Of a stretch of DNA of 64,000 nt, positions 34,101 to 43,959 are shown piece after piece. How positions within the stretch are numbered: the first letter of the stretch is position 1; the number at the start of each line of letters is the position of its first letter. This DNA comes from Phyllostachys edulis (taxonomy: Eukaryota; Streptophyta; Magnoliopsida; Poales; Poaceae), in NCBI GenBank assembly GCA_036346405.1, contig CM070554.1:40414204-40478203 (forward strand), in the 5' to 3' direction. A program made the position numbers and the translations under genes. The notes under the pieces are model-generated. The model saw only the letters and a list, made by a program, of their open reading frames with translations, had not been told where the DNA came from and made no database searches.

Positions 34101-34314
34101 TATACCCTTTTTTGAAACCCCTTCAAATCAAGTACGCTTCGATCTGCGCTGAGTTGTTAAACATTTTCAGATTACCGCAATCAATGCATGGACAGTACAT
34201 AAAATTTATCCCCTTCTTCAACATATCCTGCTCGGCGGCTCTTCTAAAAGCAACCACGCCATTAATGTACTCTTGACTCACACGGTTCACACCGTACATC
34301 CAGTTTCGGTCCAT
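31118..34314 (-). pseudogene. TNP2-type transposase of CACTA-1
   Basis: The minus-strand reading gives the transposase-associated N-terminal domain (MDRNWMYG at 34314, CPCIDCGN near 34190), a zinc-binding segment (CPNDCILYRKEYACMHVCP near 33640), and the TNP2 core (LGLSTDGMNPFGNMSS near 33350, HCIDVMHVEKNVCDSL near 32690). The C-terminal DUF4218 follows (MYPFERYMGILKSYVRNRSRPEGSI near 32080), then DUF4216 (VFYVTDPANKKCHVVLQGKRR near 31320). It would cut and join CACTA ends in the nucleus. Lesions include a TGA near 34120 (LI*RGF, a CGA-to-TGA fit), a stop at LLI*GPKQP near 33208, a TAG near 33125, a frameshift near 32760 beside an A-run, one near 32300 and one near 32160. The gene is inactive. 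Confidence 0.85.
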
Positions 34315-34649
34315 CTACGCTACGTATGTAACAAATTAGTGTCAAATTAGATTAATAAACTACAAGTACGTACTCTTCCTATTTACCAAACATACTTAAA
34401 TTGATTAGCGATTAATTTATAGCAAACATAAAGGGTTATAGATTGTTACCCTCGGAGCTCACGAAGAAAATACGATTCCTCTCCACTCCTTCTCCTCTTT
34501 AAGGTGGCGCAATGGGGGTGGAGGCACAGCACGGTGCAGATGGCACAATGGGGGAGGAGGCAGTGGGGTGAAGGAGGCGCTAGGGGCAGGGGGTCCAACC
34601 TTCTCCTATCTAAGCTGGCGCAACGGGGGAGGAGCCGTAGCACTACTAG

Positions 34650-34910
34650 GGATGTGAACAGTAATGACGGCCTAGTGTCGTCACTGAAGATGCCACATTC
34701 GTCATGGATTATAATTTGTGACGAATTTGTGACGAAATTCATTTCGTCATGGAACGCGCGTCACATGTGTCGTACCGTGACGAAATTATATTTTTCGTCA
34801 TAGAACTGCTTTTGTTCAATGACGAAAGGGTCCCCGTCATAAAACACACTCTGTTTTATGACGATCAGTTTTTGTCATGGATAGGGCTGTTTTTGTCATA
34901 AGCAATGGCA
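34650..34910. repeat. left subterminal array of CACTA-3
   Basis: Repeated GTGACGAAATT, TTTCGTCATGGA and TTATGACGAT motifs occur in both orientations, several as facing pairs. They are probably transposase-binding and hairpin-forming, by analogy with En/Spm. Confidence 0.8.
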
Positions 34911-34930
34911 CTTGTAGAGGCGTGGCGGTG

Positions 34931-35166
34931 ACGTGGCGGTGCCGTTCTTGGTCCACGTGGCGCCGACGTGGCTTGTCCACGTGGCGGATGGCGTGGCGGT
35001 GACGTGGCGACGGACGTGGCGGCCGACGTGGGCGGGTCCACGTGGTAGCTAACGTGGTCATTATCGTGGCGGTGGCGTGACGTTTGGACCACGTGGCGCG
35101 ATTTTATTACACCGCGTGGCGCGATTTGGTTCGCCCACGAGCCTCCTTTTATTGGACCACGTGGCT
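34931..35166. promoter_or_regulatory. dense ACGTGG (G-box/ABRE-like) cluster in CACTA-3
   Basis: Eleven ACGTGG cores occur within about 235 bp, five of them as full CCACGTGG (G-box CACGTG). They are embedded in imperfect repeats of GACGTGGCGG and GTCCACGTGGC. bZIP and bHLH factors bind such cores in plants. Whether this is functional or only a GC-rich tandem repeat is not known. Two more copies lie near the other end (39904 and 39976). Confidence 0.7.
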
Positions 35167-35539
35167 TAAGTTCGTCACTTGCAAATTCGTCACGTAAAGC
35201 ACTTGCAAATTCGTCCACGTAAAGCCCATCAATTTCATCGAGGCCCATATGGTTATTTCATCACGACATCACAATTTTCAAATATTCAAATGACCCACAA
35301 TTCCATAACTAAATAGATCCAATATTCGGTGACCATACAACTCAATGAACAATACTCAACTCGGTCATCATCACATTCCAACTAGTTCACGTAAACAACT
35401 TCGGTTCACTATCTCGGTTCACAGACTTGAACCAACTCAGTTCACATAACAAATTCACAGCACAGAATAAACTTAAGTTATTGACCACAAAACAACCACC
35501 AGCAAGGACCAGCAACCACCACCAGCTCACATGCCTAAG
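35167..35539. other. CACTA-3 interior, no gene recognised
   Basis: AT-rich and without domain-bearing ORFs. It is probably the 3' UTR or downstream region of the transposase-like gene, which ends nearby on the minus strand. Confidence 0.4.
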
Positions 35540-38340
35540 AAGAGTTACCATTGTTCAAGGCCAAGATACGGCGAAGGAGCGCATTGTTCTCCTCCATTGC
35601 CTGGTTATTTTTCTCTGTTAGCTTCTTGTACTCCTCCAACTCCTTTTGGGTCCTCGCCGACTTTTAAATCGACTTCTTCGCTTTTCTTCTTGAGGTCCTC
35701 GAGTTCTCCTTGTAGAGCGGCGAAGCTTGTTTTTCACCGCTAGTTCTTCCTGGCTTCGCTTTCATTCGATGAAGATGATTTTGAGGGGCGGCCGTTTTGA
35801 TTCAACATTCTTCAAGAAAGTGTTGTTGTTCTTTGCTCGGGAGAGCACCTTGGAGACCACACTGCCTTCGGTAAGCGGTGTCTCACCTTCAGCAGACGAG
35901 TTACGCCTCAAAGCTTCCATATCAGACTGAAAATGTCCCAGGAACAATCATTAGTTGGAAGCACCATCAAGTCCGTTAGTTATATAAATGCATGCTGCAG
36001 TTATGCATAATGGTGCCATGCACAAGTAGGTAACTTGCAGTCTAGAACATACATGTGATGAGCCAATTTCAAGAGGACAAGCGTGTTTTAGCGAACTTCT
36101 TTCTTAATTTTTTCTCTTACAAATGACTGGCAATGATCCATTTTAAATTAAATCCAGTAGATTATTGCAAAACCAAGATCCCAACTATCGATGTAAACCA
36201 CACACACAAAAAAACATAAGAGAAAATCAGGGTCAGTGATGACCTATTGGCATTATTTGGGACTGGGTCCACCGAATTCAGTGGCACCCATGATTTCATG
36301 TTTTCTGTTCGGTGGCATTGTGTTATAATCGATTGCCAGTCTTGGAACCATAACATGTTATTACATGCTACCCTTTATATTTCTTGAAAATATATCTATA
36401 TTCACTTGCATTTCTTTCATTTTTAAATACTTTGTGTTCATAAACAGTTATAACTTTTAAGTAGCCATTCGGTTTGTTTACCGGTGAAACAGATATGTTT
36501 GTCACCAAGTTCGAGCACTTCTTAGGTTGATAATGAATAAATCTTAATCGAGTAGTAGTGTATCGGCCTCACCTTTGCGTTCGTTTGATAACTCTTCAAC
36601 CCATTTTGTTAGTCTAAGAAGTTCATAATATTGAGATCTTTGAAATCCATATATAACTCAATTTCATAATTTGCACAAACAAAATGAGCACAACTTTTAG
36701 CATCACTAAGTCCACTATGTTAGCTACGGTTAGCAAACAGACTTTAGCCAAGTCGCATCAGGTATAATCAGAAATTTAGACCAAATGAGCTGAATGACAT
36801 TATCTAAAAGCCGAGGCAGAATGACATTATCTAAAAAATGAGCCAAGTCCACTATGTGCTGTCTGGGATATTTTGAACACACAACATTGTTGTTGGAAAC
36901 AGCACAAGCATCTTAAAGGCACAAGGAAACAGATGTAGGGACTTACAACTGCTTCTCTTGCCAGTTCACTCAGACCATGTTTGGAGCTGGTATGGCAGGT
37001 CTTGAAGGCCTCCACCGCATCAAGTTCTTCAATTTGTTGTGTGCTGGGTTCTGCATTGTTCCTCTTCTCCTTCTGTTAGGTAGGTAATCATTTACAGCAA
37101 AGTTCTGTCAGACAAATACAAAAGAATGTTTTGGATGAAATAAATAGGTAATAGTACAAGGTAATCTTTACTTACATATGCATGTAAGTGTGCGACATAG
37201 CTGCGAGAACCCGTAGCTTGATGATACTTGACATTACTGCGATTCTGCTTGTTCTTTTCACATGATTGCTACAAGAGAAGGAACTTGTTAGATAAGATCA
37301 TATGTTTACAATGAGAAGAGCCTCTGCAAACTGAATATGAAAGAAGAATCTATGATAAGATACCCATACCATGTTATTTGGATCGCACCACTTTGCAACA
37401 AGTGCCCTCCATTGTTCATCACCATACTAGCAACAGAGAAGTAGTCCTAATCTCATTTGCGGTACACCATTGAAGTATTTCGCTTCACCGATAACGCATT
37501 TATCGCACCCGACCGCAATACATCGGTGCATGCTTCCTCTGTTGGCTTGTGTTTTGTGTTAATGGCCAATCGCCCCTAGTGATATGAAATTTGCATCGTT
37601 AGTGAGTCAATTCAGGTCATGTGATATCATAGTGTAGCATAGAAAGAGTAATGCACTTACATATAGCTTTCCCACAAAGTCTTTGTAATATTGTTCGTCT
37701 TTCTTGTACTCTTTCCAATGAGTTAGGACAGAACCTTATCTCGAATGATGACACCAACCTCGATGCGAACTTGGCAGCTTGAACAGGTTCTTGTGGCCTT
37801 TTTTTGCCTTCAGCAACAGCTATGGGCATTCTCCTTCCCATAGATCTTGTCATCCTTTCCAGCAGTATTCCCTTGGTTGGTGGCCTGGGTCTCCTTGGGG
37901 GTCGCCAAAGGAGCTCTGAATATAATTTTTATTTAGATGGTTAAGTTTCATGCAAAACAGCAAAAGTGATGTCATATTTGAATGTCAAAGAAACTATAAC
38001 TTGCCTTCAGTGGATTGGGTTTGATCCCCAGTCTGGTCTTCACCAGCAGCTACATTGTCTTCACCAGCAGCTACATTGTCTTCACCACCAGCTACATTGT
38101 CTTCAACACTAGCATCATTGTCTTCAACACCAGCATCACCATCTTGAGGCAACTCTTCATCTTGCACATGTCTCTGTGAAGTTAGTTGCCTTTGTATGCT
38201 CTTGTTGAGACCCCAGAGTTATCTCCTCGCTTTCGTTGTCTTGCCCTCACTCTCTTTGGTTGCCTGACTCCTGGCGCCATGTTGGGATTGTTCTTCTTCC
38301 CCTTAGTAGAGAGGGTTTTCACATATGTTCGTTGAGGAAA
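35540..38340 (-). pseudogene. CACTA-3 Transposase_24 (Ptta/En/Spm) gene
   Basis: Minus-strand exons in order: an acidic repeat region at 38142-38038; GRRMPIAVAEGKKRP and VQAAKFAS near 37830; HWKEYKKDEQYYKDFVGKL near 37690 in another frame; HKPTEEACTDVLRSGAI near 37540; YGDEQWRALVAKWCDPNN near 37410; NKQNRSNVKYHQATGSRSY near 37230; EAFKTCHTSSKHGLSELA near 36990; and a C-terminal VVSKVL...NTFLKNV plus coiled-coil region near 35830-35560. The N-K-N-R...H-TGSRS block is the family signature. The consensus is spread over three frames, with two shifts near 37700-37770 and one near 37490, so it is a pseudogene. The protein is the TNPA-like partner that binds element ends in related systems (inference). 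Confidence 0.7.
38038..38142 (-). repeat. five 21-bp tandem repeats encoding EDNVAAG
   Basis: Five exact-length units at 38038, 38059, 38080, 38101 and 38122 encode the acidic heptad EDNVAAG / EDNVAGG / EDNDASV on the minus strand. The 21-bp period keeps the frame, so the array was expanded while the gene was coding. Confidence 0.85.
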
Positions 38341-38640
38341 CTGATAAAAAAACTACTTGTTAGTGAGCTGCATCTATAAGCAAGTGCATATATTAAAGAA
38401 AAGATATGCAGGAAACAACATAAAAATGCAATGCAAATATCCTCCTCCCCACACAAGATAGAAGAAGCACCTCGATTGCGAGGGTTGTGGTGCTCATCGA
38501 TTGATGTCATCATCATCACTATCTCCTTGAACATCATCTTCAAGGAGATACTCGATGAGTCGAATCTTGAATTTGATTTCTTGTTTGCTGATTTTTTCCC
38601 TTCGTTGTTGCAGGTTTTGTAAACCATTTATTAAAAGAGG

Positions 38641-39792
38641 AAGCTAGACCATTGATGCCAAGTTTTTGCAACCTCCTTAAATTCTCCGCCACTTGTTTAC
38701 CCCGCTTCTTTCAGATTCGGCTTATGGAGGTTCTTACAGAATGACCAAATTGTAACTATTAGAAAAAATAGGAGTGAACTAAGAGCTAAGAGCTACTACT
38801 ACTTGCAAGCTAGGTAAGAGGTAAGAGCTACTACTACTTGCAAGCTAGGTATGACTACTTCCACAAAGACTCGCTTTATGCTTGCTAAGATATGTTCAGG
38901 GACTATTTCAGAGCAACAAAATGGTACAACAGACTAATACACATGAAAATGCAACAACAGAACAGTTGCACAGACAACTACTACTTGAACAAACAACATA
39001 CTACATGCACAGAGAAAATAGAGAAGAGTTTTGCTTACCTTGTGATGGCGGTTGTCCAGATCGTTTCCTACCTTGTCCCCTTGTTGCCACCATCGCGGTT
39101 GTGGCTACGCTGCGGTACTCGTCGGCGGCGGTGGTCGTAGATGGGGAAGTAGAACCGGTGGTCGTAGTCGGTGGTCGTGGAAGGGGAAGCAGGCCCGGTG
39201 CGGTGAACGACGTCGAAGGGGAACCAGATCCGTGCGACGACGGTCGGCGGTGGGGAAGTAGACTCGATGCAGCGGCAGACGTCGGCGTAGACCCGAATCC
39301 GGCGCGGCAGCTAGGGTTTCATGGGGGCGAGAGAGAGGGGTACGGGGCGACGAGAGAGGGGGGGTGGCGGCGAATGTCGTCAGCGAGGAAGCAGCTCCTG
39401 CGCCGGCGGTGGTGCCCCGGCGGCGGCGGCTAGGGTTCGGTGGGGGCGAGAGAGAGGTGGATGGGGCCAGCGAGAGAGGTGGAGGGGCGACGAGAGAGGG
39501 GGAGGTGGATAAATGGGTTGGAATTTTTTCCGCCGAATGTAGATCAAGGCTCGGGAAAATGGCGCCTCGAAATTTTTTTTGGCACCCTTGAATAATTAGG
39601 GCGAGGGCAATTTTAGATTTTTAATTAGGGAGTTTGTACAATTGAAATCACTTTCCGGATTTTTTTCAAAATGTCCAATTTAAATTTTATATTATATGGC
39701 CCTGCAGCGGAAATATCAACAAAAGTAGAACCAATACCACAGGCAAGTGACTGGGGGTTCTACCACAAACCACACTCTCGTGCACCCCTGCA
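38641..39792. other. CACTA-3 upstream region, GC-rich block without supported gene
   Basis: 38640-39040 is AT-rich with a 25-bp repeat (GAGCTACTACTACTTGCAAGCTAGGTA near 38789 and 38827). 39040-39510 is GC-rich, CpG- and purine-biased, with long low-complexity ORFs in all frames. The minus-strand reading is probably the promoter and leader of the Transposase_24 gene. Confidence 0.45.
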
Positions 39793-39892
39793 CCATGTGT
39801 CGTGGGACCGGTGCCGGTGTGTAGCATAGAAAGAGTAATGCACTTACGGGGGAGCTGGAGTTGCCATGTGTCGTGGGACCGGTGCCGGTGTG
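39793..39892. repeat. 29-bp direct repeat split by a copied 28-bp filler
   Basis: CCATGTGTCGTGGGACCGG (29 bp in all) occurs at 39793-39821 and 39864-39892. Between them is a 28-bp segment, 39820-39847, identical to 37633-37660, which spans a splice-donor region of the transposase-like gene on the minus strand. Confidence 0.85.
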
Positions 39893-40099
39893 GGCCACAC
39901 TACGCCACGTGGTGGAGGGACCACGGGGTTGGTGGGACCGAATGTGGGACCCATCGAGCCATGTGTAGGTGGGACCCACGTGGTGCATGTGGGACGTGGG
40001 TGTGTGCAGAAGGGTGCATTATATCTGTGTGATTTAATTTGTTTTGTTGTTTTGTGGCCTTCTTTGCTTTTCATCATTATTTTTAGTGCACAGGCTCCG

Positions 40100-40213
40100 C
40101 CACACATCACCTATGACGAAGATACAAATTGCGTCATTGAAAGTTCAAGTTTCATGACGAAATTCCTAAACGTCACAAGGTAATCGTCATAGATAAGCAC
40201 ATTTGTAGTAGTG
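40100..40213. repeat. right subterminal region and terminus of CACTA-3
   Basis: It contains CTATGACGAAG, TTTCATGACGAAATT and AATCGTCATAG, then the terminal TTTGTAGTAGTG. It mirrors the left array at 34650-34910. Confidence 0.8.
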
Positions 40214-40462
40214 TAGGTTGGAGGAGCTAGGGCAGCGAAGTAGCGCATGGGGGAGGAGGAGCTGATCTAAGTGGAGCCAATGGGCGTGGTTATGACAGGA
40301 GGCGCGGGCAGAGGCAATGGGATCTTGGCAATCTGGCGCGGTTGTGTCGGGCCTCCAGAGCAAAGAAGGCAAGAGAGGCGGCAGCAAGGCGCGGTTGTGT
40401 CGGGCCTCCAGAGCGGCAGTGCGGCAGAGGATGTGTCGGGCGCAATTTATATAATGCTAAGA

Positions 40463-40820
40463 TATCACAAACGGTTTTTAATTAGAACTATCTGTGATAA
40501 CCGATTATCACATACGGTTCTCATTAAGAACCGTCTGTGTAATTATCACAGACAGTTTTTAACGAGAACCGTCTGTGATAATCCAGCTAATCACAGACGG
40601 TTCTCATTAGAAACCGTCTGTGATTAGCTGGATTATCTGAGCATTTCTCATTAGAAACCGTCTATGAATTATCACAGATGGTTCTATTCACAAATCGTCT
40701 GTGATAATGACTTTCACAGACGGTTTGTAAGCTAAACCGTCTGTGATAGGTTGGCACGGCAAATGCCTTGTGCCGATAGCCCAGCACAGACGGTTCCATT
40801 TTAACCGTCTGTGATGAGGC
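40463..40820. repeat. right subterminal repeat array of CACTA-1
   Basis: At least ten copies of the ATCACAGACGGTT motif and its inverse occur in alternating orientation, with facing pairs joined by short AT loops (for example AATTATCACAGACAG...ACCGTCTGTGATAA). It matches the left array at 25646-25975. Confidence 0.9.
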
Positions 40821-40851
40821 ATCTACTTTTGCATGTTTTGTAGTAGTGCTA

Positions 40852-41111
40852 CATCACTGCCCACGACTCGCCACTGCTAACATCGGGCTTCTCACCCTCG
40901 CGTGGCTGCGACAAGGCCTGTCCAGCCATGAGCACACCACACGCGACCATGACTAGACCTGGCCAACAACACCGAGGGACGTCATGCCGCCAAAGCCGCC
41001 AACACACCGCTCACCAAGCTGCTCACCCACATGCGACAGAGAATGTTCGTGCCGCCTCAGTCGTCGACACATCGCCTGCCGAGCCGCTCACCCCATGACG
41101 CCGCGACCAAC
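40852..41111 (-). mobile_element. LINE-like 3' remnant, right part
   Basis: This is a GC-rich segment between CACTA-1 and CACTA-2 that continues the flank left of CACTA-1 once the CTA duplication is removed. On the minus strand it reads as GC-rich untranslated sequence leading to the simple tail at 25436. No reverse transcriptase or endonuclease motif remains, so the class is tentative. Confidence 0.3.
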
Positions 41112-41147
41112 CACTACTACAAAAGGGTCTATACTGGGCTCCTCATC

Positions 41148-41385
41148 ACAGACGGTTCCCCAAAACCATCAGTATTAAATACAATCACGGACGGTTTTGG
41201 TTTAGCGCAAGTCTGTGTTACTAGCTGCGGTAAAAACCATATGTGAAGATGTAATATCACAGATGGTTCTTAACAATAACCGTCTGTGATATTAATAAAT
41301 ATCACATACGGGTTTTAAATATAACCGTCTGTGATAATTTTGTATCACAGACGGTTTATGGTTAGAAGTGTCTGTGATATGTTCA
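41148..41385. repeat. left subterminal repeat array of CACTA-2
   Basis: About eight copies of the ATCACAGACGGTT motif in both orientations, more diverged than in CACTA-1 (for example ATCACAGATGGTTCTTAA, AACCGTCTGTGATATT). Confidence 0.85.
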
Positions 41386-41564
41386 ATGCCGCTTCAGCTC
41401 ACGCGCAATGCGTGTCTTCGTCTCCCACACTGATGTTACTCCTTGTTTTATAAGAATGATCATTCGCCACCATACTCCTCACACATCGCCCTACTCTCAA
41501 GCACAAATGAGATCATCTGCCACCGTACTCCTCACACATCGCTTTACTCTCAAGCACAAACAAA

Positions 41565-42134
41565 ATGGCTCCCCACTCTTCTCCCCTAGCACCGACATTG
41601 ATGGCCTACCTAATCATCCTGTACTAGCACCTCGCCGGTCGTACGCTGGCGGAAGCTGCGAAAGGACATAACAGTGTCCTCCCTCCTCCGACGGAGGTTA
41701 TGCCAGGTCATGTGAAGGCAACGTTGTGCCGTCTAGATGACCTCCTCTGCCGTGTCTTCTGGGTAGTCTACAGCTTCCAACGAGCTAACCTCGCCATCGG
41801 TGTAGTCCTCGAGAACAACATTGCATATCTGCAGGAGGATTACCATTGCTTGGAATGCGACATCGAGGTGGCGAGCGACCAAGTCAACCAAGCTGAGACC
41901 CCTCATGCAAGAGAAGTGGGCCTATGGGCGCTTTTCTACTTGGCTCCTCAGGAGGAACTTCTTTCGGTGACTATGGAACAATCGCGTCAACGGTTAGAAG
42001 TGTTTCAAGCTACCTACACTGATGTTGAACCCTCCAATTCTGACGATGTCACCAACAAAGCTTTGATAATGAAGATAGCAGGCTACTTGGGCCACCAGAA
42101 AAACTTGATCTTTTATTATTTCTACTTTTTTTAA
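41565..42134 (+). pseudogene. CACTA-2 companion ORF (homologue of 30359-31018)
   Basis: The frame begins MAPHSSPLAPTLMAYLIILY at 41565, then TAG at 41625-41627 (where CACTA-1 has TCG, serine). It then runs open to 42134. It shares with CACTA-1 a hydrophobic N-terminus followed by HL-GR-LA-AA, the CRL-LLCR block near 41728, a QRANL/QRVNL block, a helical charged middle (IEVASDQVNQAET), GLWA and the QSRQRLEVF segment. Overall similarity is moderate but collinear over about 150 residues. It stands between two motif arrays, close to the left terminus and co-oriented with TNP2; in CACTA-1 it is internal and convergent. The function is unknown. Confidence 0.6.
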
Positions 42135-42231
42135 AATCTTTTGTAAGAAACGATTGGCCACGCTGTTTGGCCATATGTAAATATAAAAAATCTAGTTTGA
42201 AGTTAAGTTTTTGTCTATGTTGAGCATCTTT

Positions 42232-42395
42232 ACTATCATAGGCGGTTTAGTGGAAACCGTCTGTGCTATATAATTATCACAAACGGTTAGTACCAAGAAC
42301 CGTCTGTGATAATGCATACTTCACAGACGGTTTTTTTAAATATAACCGTCTGTGATATGTATCACAAACGGTTTGTGGTTGGAACAGTCTTTGAA
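42232..42395. repeat. second motif array of CACTA-2
   Basis: About six copies of the CACAGACGGTT / AACCGTCTGTGATA motif just after the companion ORF. They are followed by a second promoter-like module (GTCTCTTCGTCTCG, then TTTTAAAAGAATGATCATG) resembling that at 41400-41470. Confidence 0.8.
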
Positions 42396-42594
42396 ATGTT
42401 CAAGCCACTTCGGTTCCCGCACGATGTGTCTCTTCATCTCGCGCGCCAACGTTACGATGCGTCTCTTCGTCTCGGTTTGTGATACATTTTAAAAGAATGA
42501 TCATGTCTTTCGCACCCTCCATCAACAACCAGTAGAGTTAAAAAAAACTCGATCACTATGGTATTGAATACTCATAGATCGTACGTCACGTGCT

Positions 42595-43548
42595 ATGGTG
42601 AGCACACGGAGCATGACGGCGAGGACCAAGGTGAGGAGGTTGGCAATCGCCGTCGCTCTTCCTCACGATGTCATCGTCAACATCGTCGGCCTTGTGGCCA
42701 CGAGCTCTCCTTAGCCCATGGCTGACCTCTGCAGCCTATGAGCCACATACCTATTTATATACCTACAAAACTACGTACTACTATTTGTTGTGGCAACTAA
42801 TCCATGCATGCATACATGTTAGCCTTTTAATTTTACTAGAGAAGCATGTCACTAATACGACTAGCAACAACACCCTTAATTTGGCCTTAATTTTAATTTT
42901 CTCTTATGGCGTAATTCTAACGTCTTGAATTATGTACGTATATTCGAGTTGAAAGGCAATGTACAAGGTGTCCAAGGAGCGCGCCGTGGGGAGGTGTGTG
43001 TGGCGCTAGAGTGGGAGGAGGCAATGAAGTGGCTGGACAATGACCACTACCTCGCCGTCGTCAATCACCTGGCCGGCGTTGGCAACCTGGAGGCCTGCTT
43101 CATTATCAGCCTCATGCTTGTCTTCGCGCACTAGGACATGCAGCGTGGCCTCGTGTTCCTCGAACGGGGGGCCGTCGCCGGCCACAAGGCCACGGCCTAC
43201 GTGCTCGACCTCCTCCTCTACAAGGCCAGCGAGGCACACGATGTTTGGAAGCAATACATGAGCCAGGTCGAGGGCTAGCCGGCCAGCAGGTGCGAGATGG
43301 ACAAGAGGACCAACTGGGAGTGCAAGTGGTGCCGAAGGCTCGCTGTGGACGTGGTTTAGGCGGCGATGTGGAAGATGGTCGTGCTGCTGGGCCATGTGTG
43401 GGGACTGTCGGAGGACGGCCAATGGTGCACGAGCACCGGCTACGGCGTGATGGAAGGATGAGCCCACTATGTCGTCTTCTGCAACAACGATTGTAGGATT
43501 AGGCATGAGTATACCATGTTCTTTGCACAGGTGTTGAACTACTTGTAA
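42595..43548 (+). pseudogene. captured F-box-like gene fragment (At1g67623-like family)
   Basis: The start ATG at 42595 opens MVSTRSMTARTKVRRLAIA, then the F-box-type start LPHDVIVNIVGLVATSS. After an AT-rich interruption (about 42747-42957, intron or insertion), the C-terminal part follows: YLAVVNHLAGVGNLEACF, GLVFLERGAVAGHKATAYVLD, YKASEAHDVWKQYMSQVEG, CKWCRRLAVDVV, then CTSTGYGV and FCNNDCRIRHEYTMFFAQVL to a TAA at 43548. This repeat-like helical region plus the CRIRHE zinc-type end is typical of a grass F-box protein family resembling Arabidopsis At1g67623. F-box proteins recruit substrates to SCF ubiquitin ligases. At least six in-frame stops (for example 43132-43134) show that it is dead. 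It is GC-rich, unlike the surrounding element, which supports capture of a host gene. Confidence 0.75.
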
Positions 43549-43614
43549 AATTAGCGGTTTTTTAGTGATAATCTTGATGCTAGTAGCTGAAAAACAGAAT
43601 ATTATTTAGATATG

Positions 43615-43800
43615 GAAGGAACTATCACAGGTAGTTTAGTGGAACAAACTGTCTGTGATATAATAATTATCACAGACGATTATTAAAAATAACCATCTAT
43701 GATATGTACTTGTCACAGATGGTTATTAAAAATAACTATCTGTGATGTGTACTTATTACACATCACAGATAGTTTGTGGTTGGAACCGTCTATGATATGA
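43615..43800. repeat. third motif array of CACTA-2
   Basis: Diverged copies (ATCACAGGTAGTTTAG, ATCACAGACGATTATT, ATCACAGATAGTTTG and inverses) follow the F-box pseudogene, so each captured or companion gene is bracketed by arrays. Confidence 0.75.
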
Positions 43801-43959
43801 ATAAAGTCCATTTGCATGCTACTATAGGAAACTAGCTACTTCACAAATATGTCATAAATTACAACAATGATACACACACACATAATCTTCTCCAGCCACT
43901 TGATATGGTCCAGAATATGCTTCATCTTCAACTCCAGCATGTTTAGCCTCTGCTCCAGC

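Larger units (their letters stand above)
34641..40213 (-). mobile_element. CACTA-3, nested CACTA of another family (5.57 kb)
   Basis: The left end is CACTACTAGGGATGTGAAC and the right end is the inverse of CACTACTACAAATGTGC. The flanking 3-bp duplication is TAG (34638-34640 and 40214-40216). Its subterminal motif (TTCGTCAT / ATGACGAAA) differs from the ATCACAGACGGTT motif of the host element. It carries remnants of a Transposase_24-type gene but no TNP2, so it was non-autonomous even before decay. It sits upstream of the TNP2 start codon of CACTA-1, between the gene and the CACTA-1 right-end promoter region. Confidence 0.9.

Noticed and set aside
38882..39433. 183-codon plus-strand ORF
   Set aside because: It is a GC-rich, low-complexity frame in the upstream region of the CACTA-3 gene, with no recognisable domain and overlapping ORFs in other frames.
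43006..43506. 166-codon ORF on the minus strand
   Set aside because: It is the antisense of the GC-rich F-box-like pseudogene. The plus strand matches a known protein family, while the antisense translation shows only low-complexity alanine, histidine and proline.
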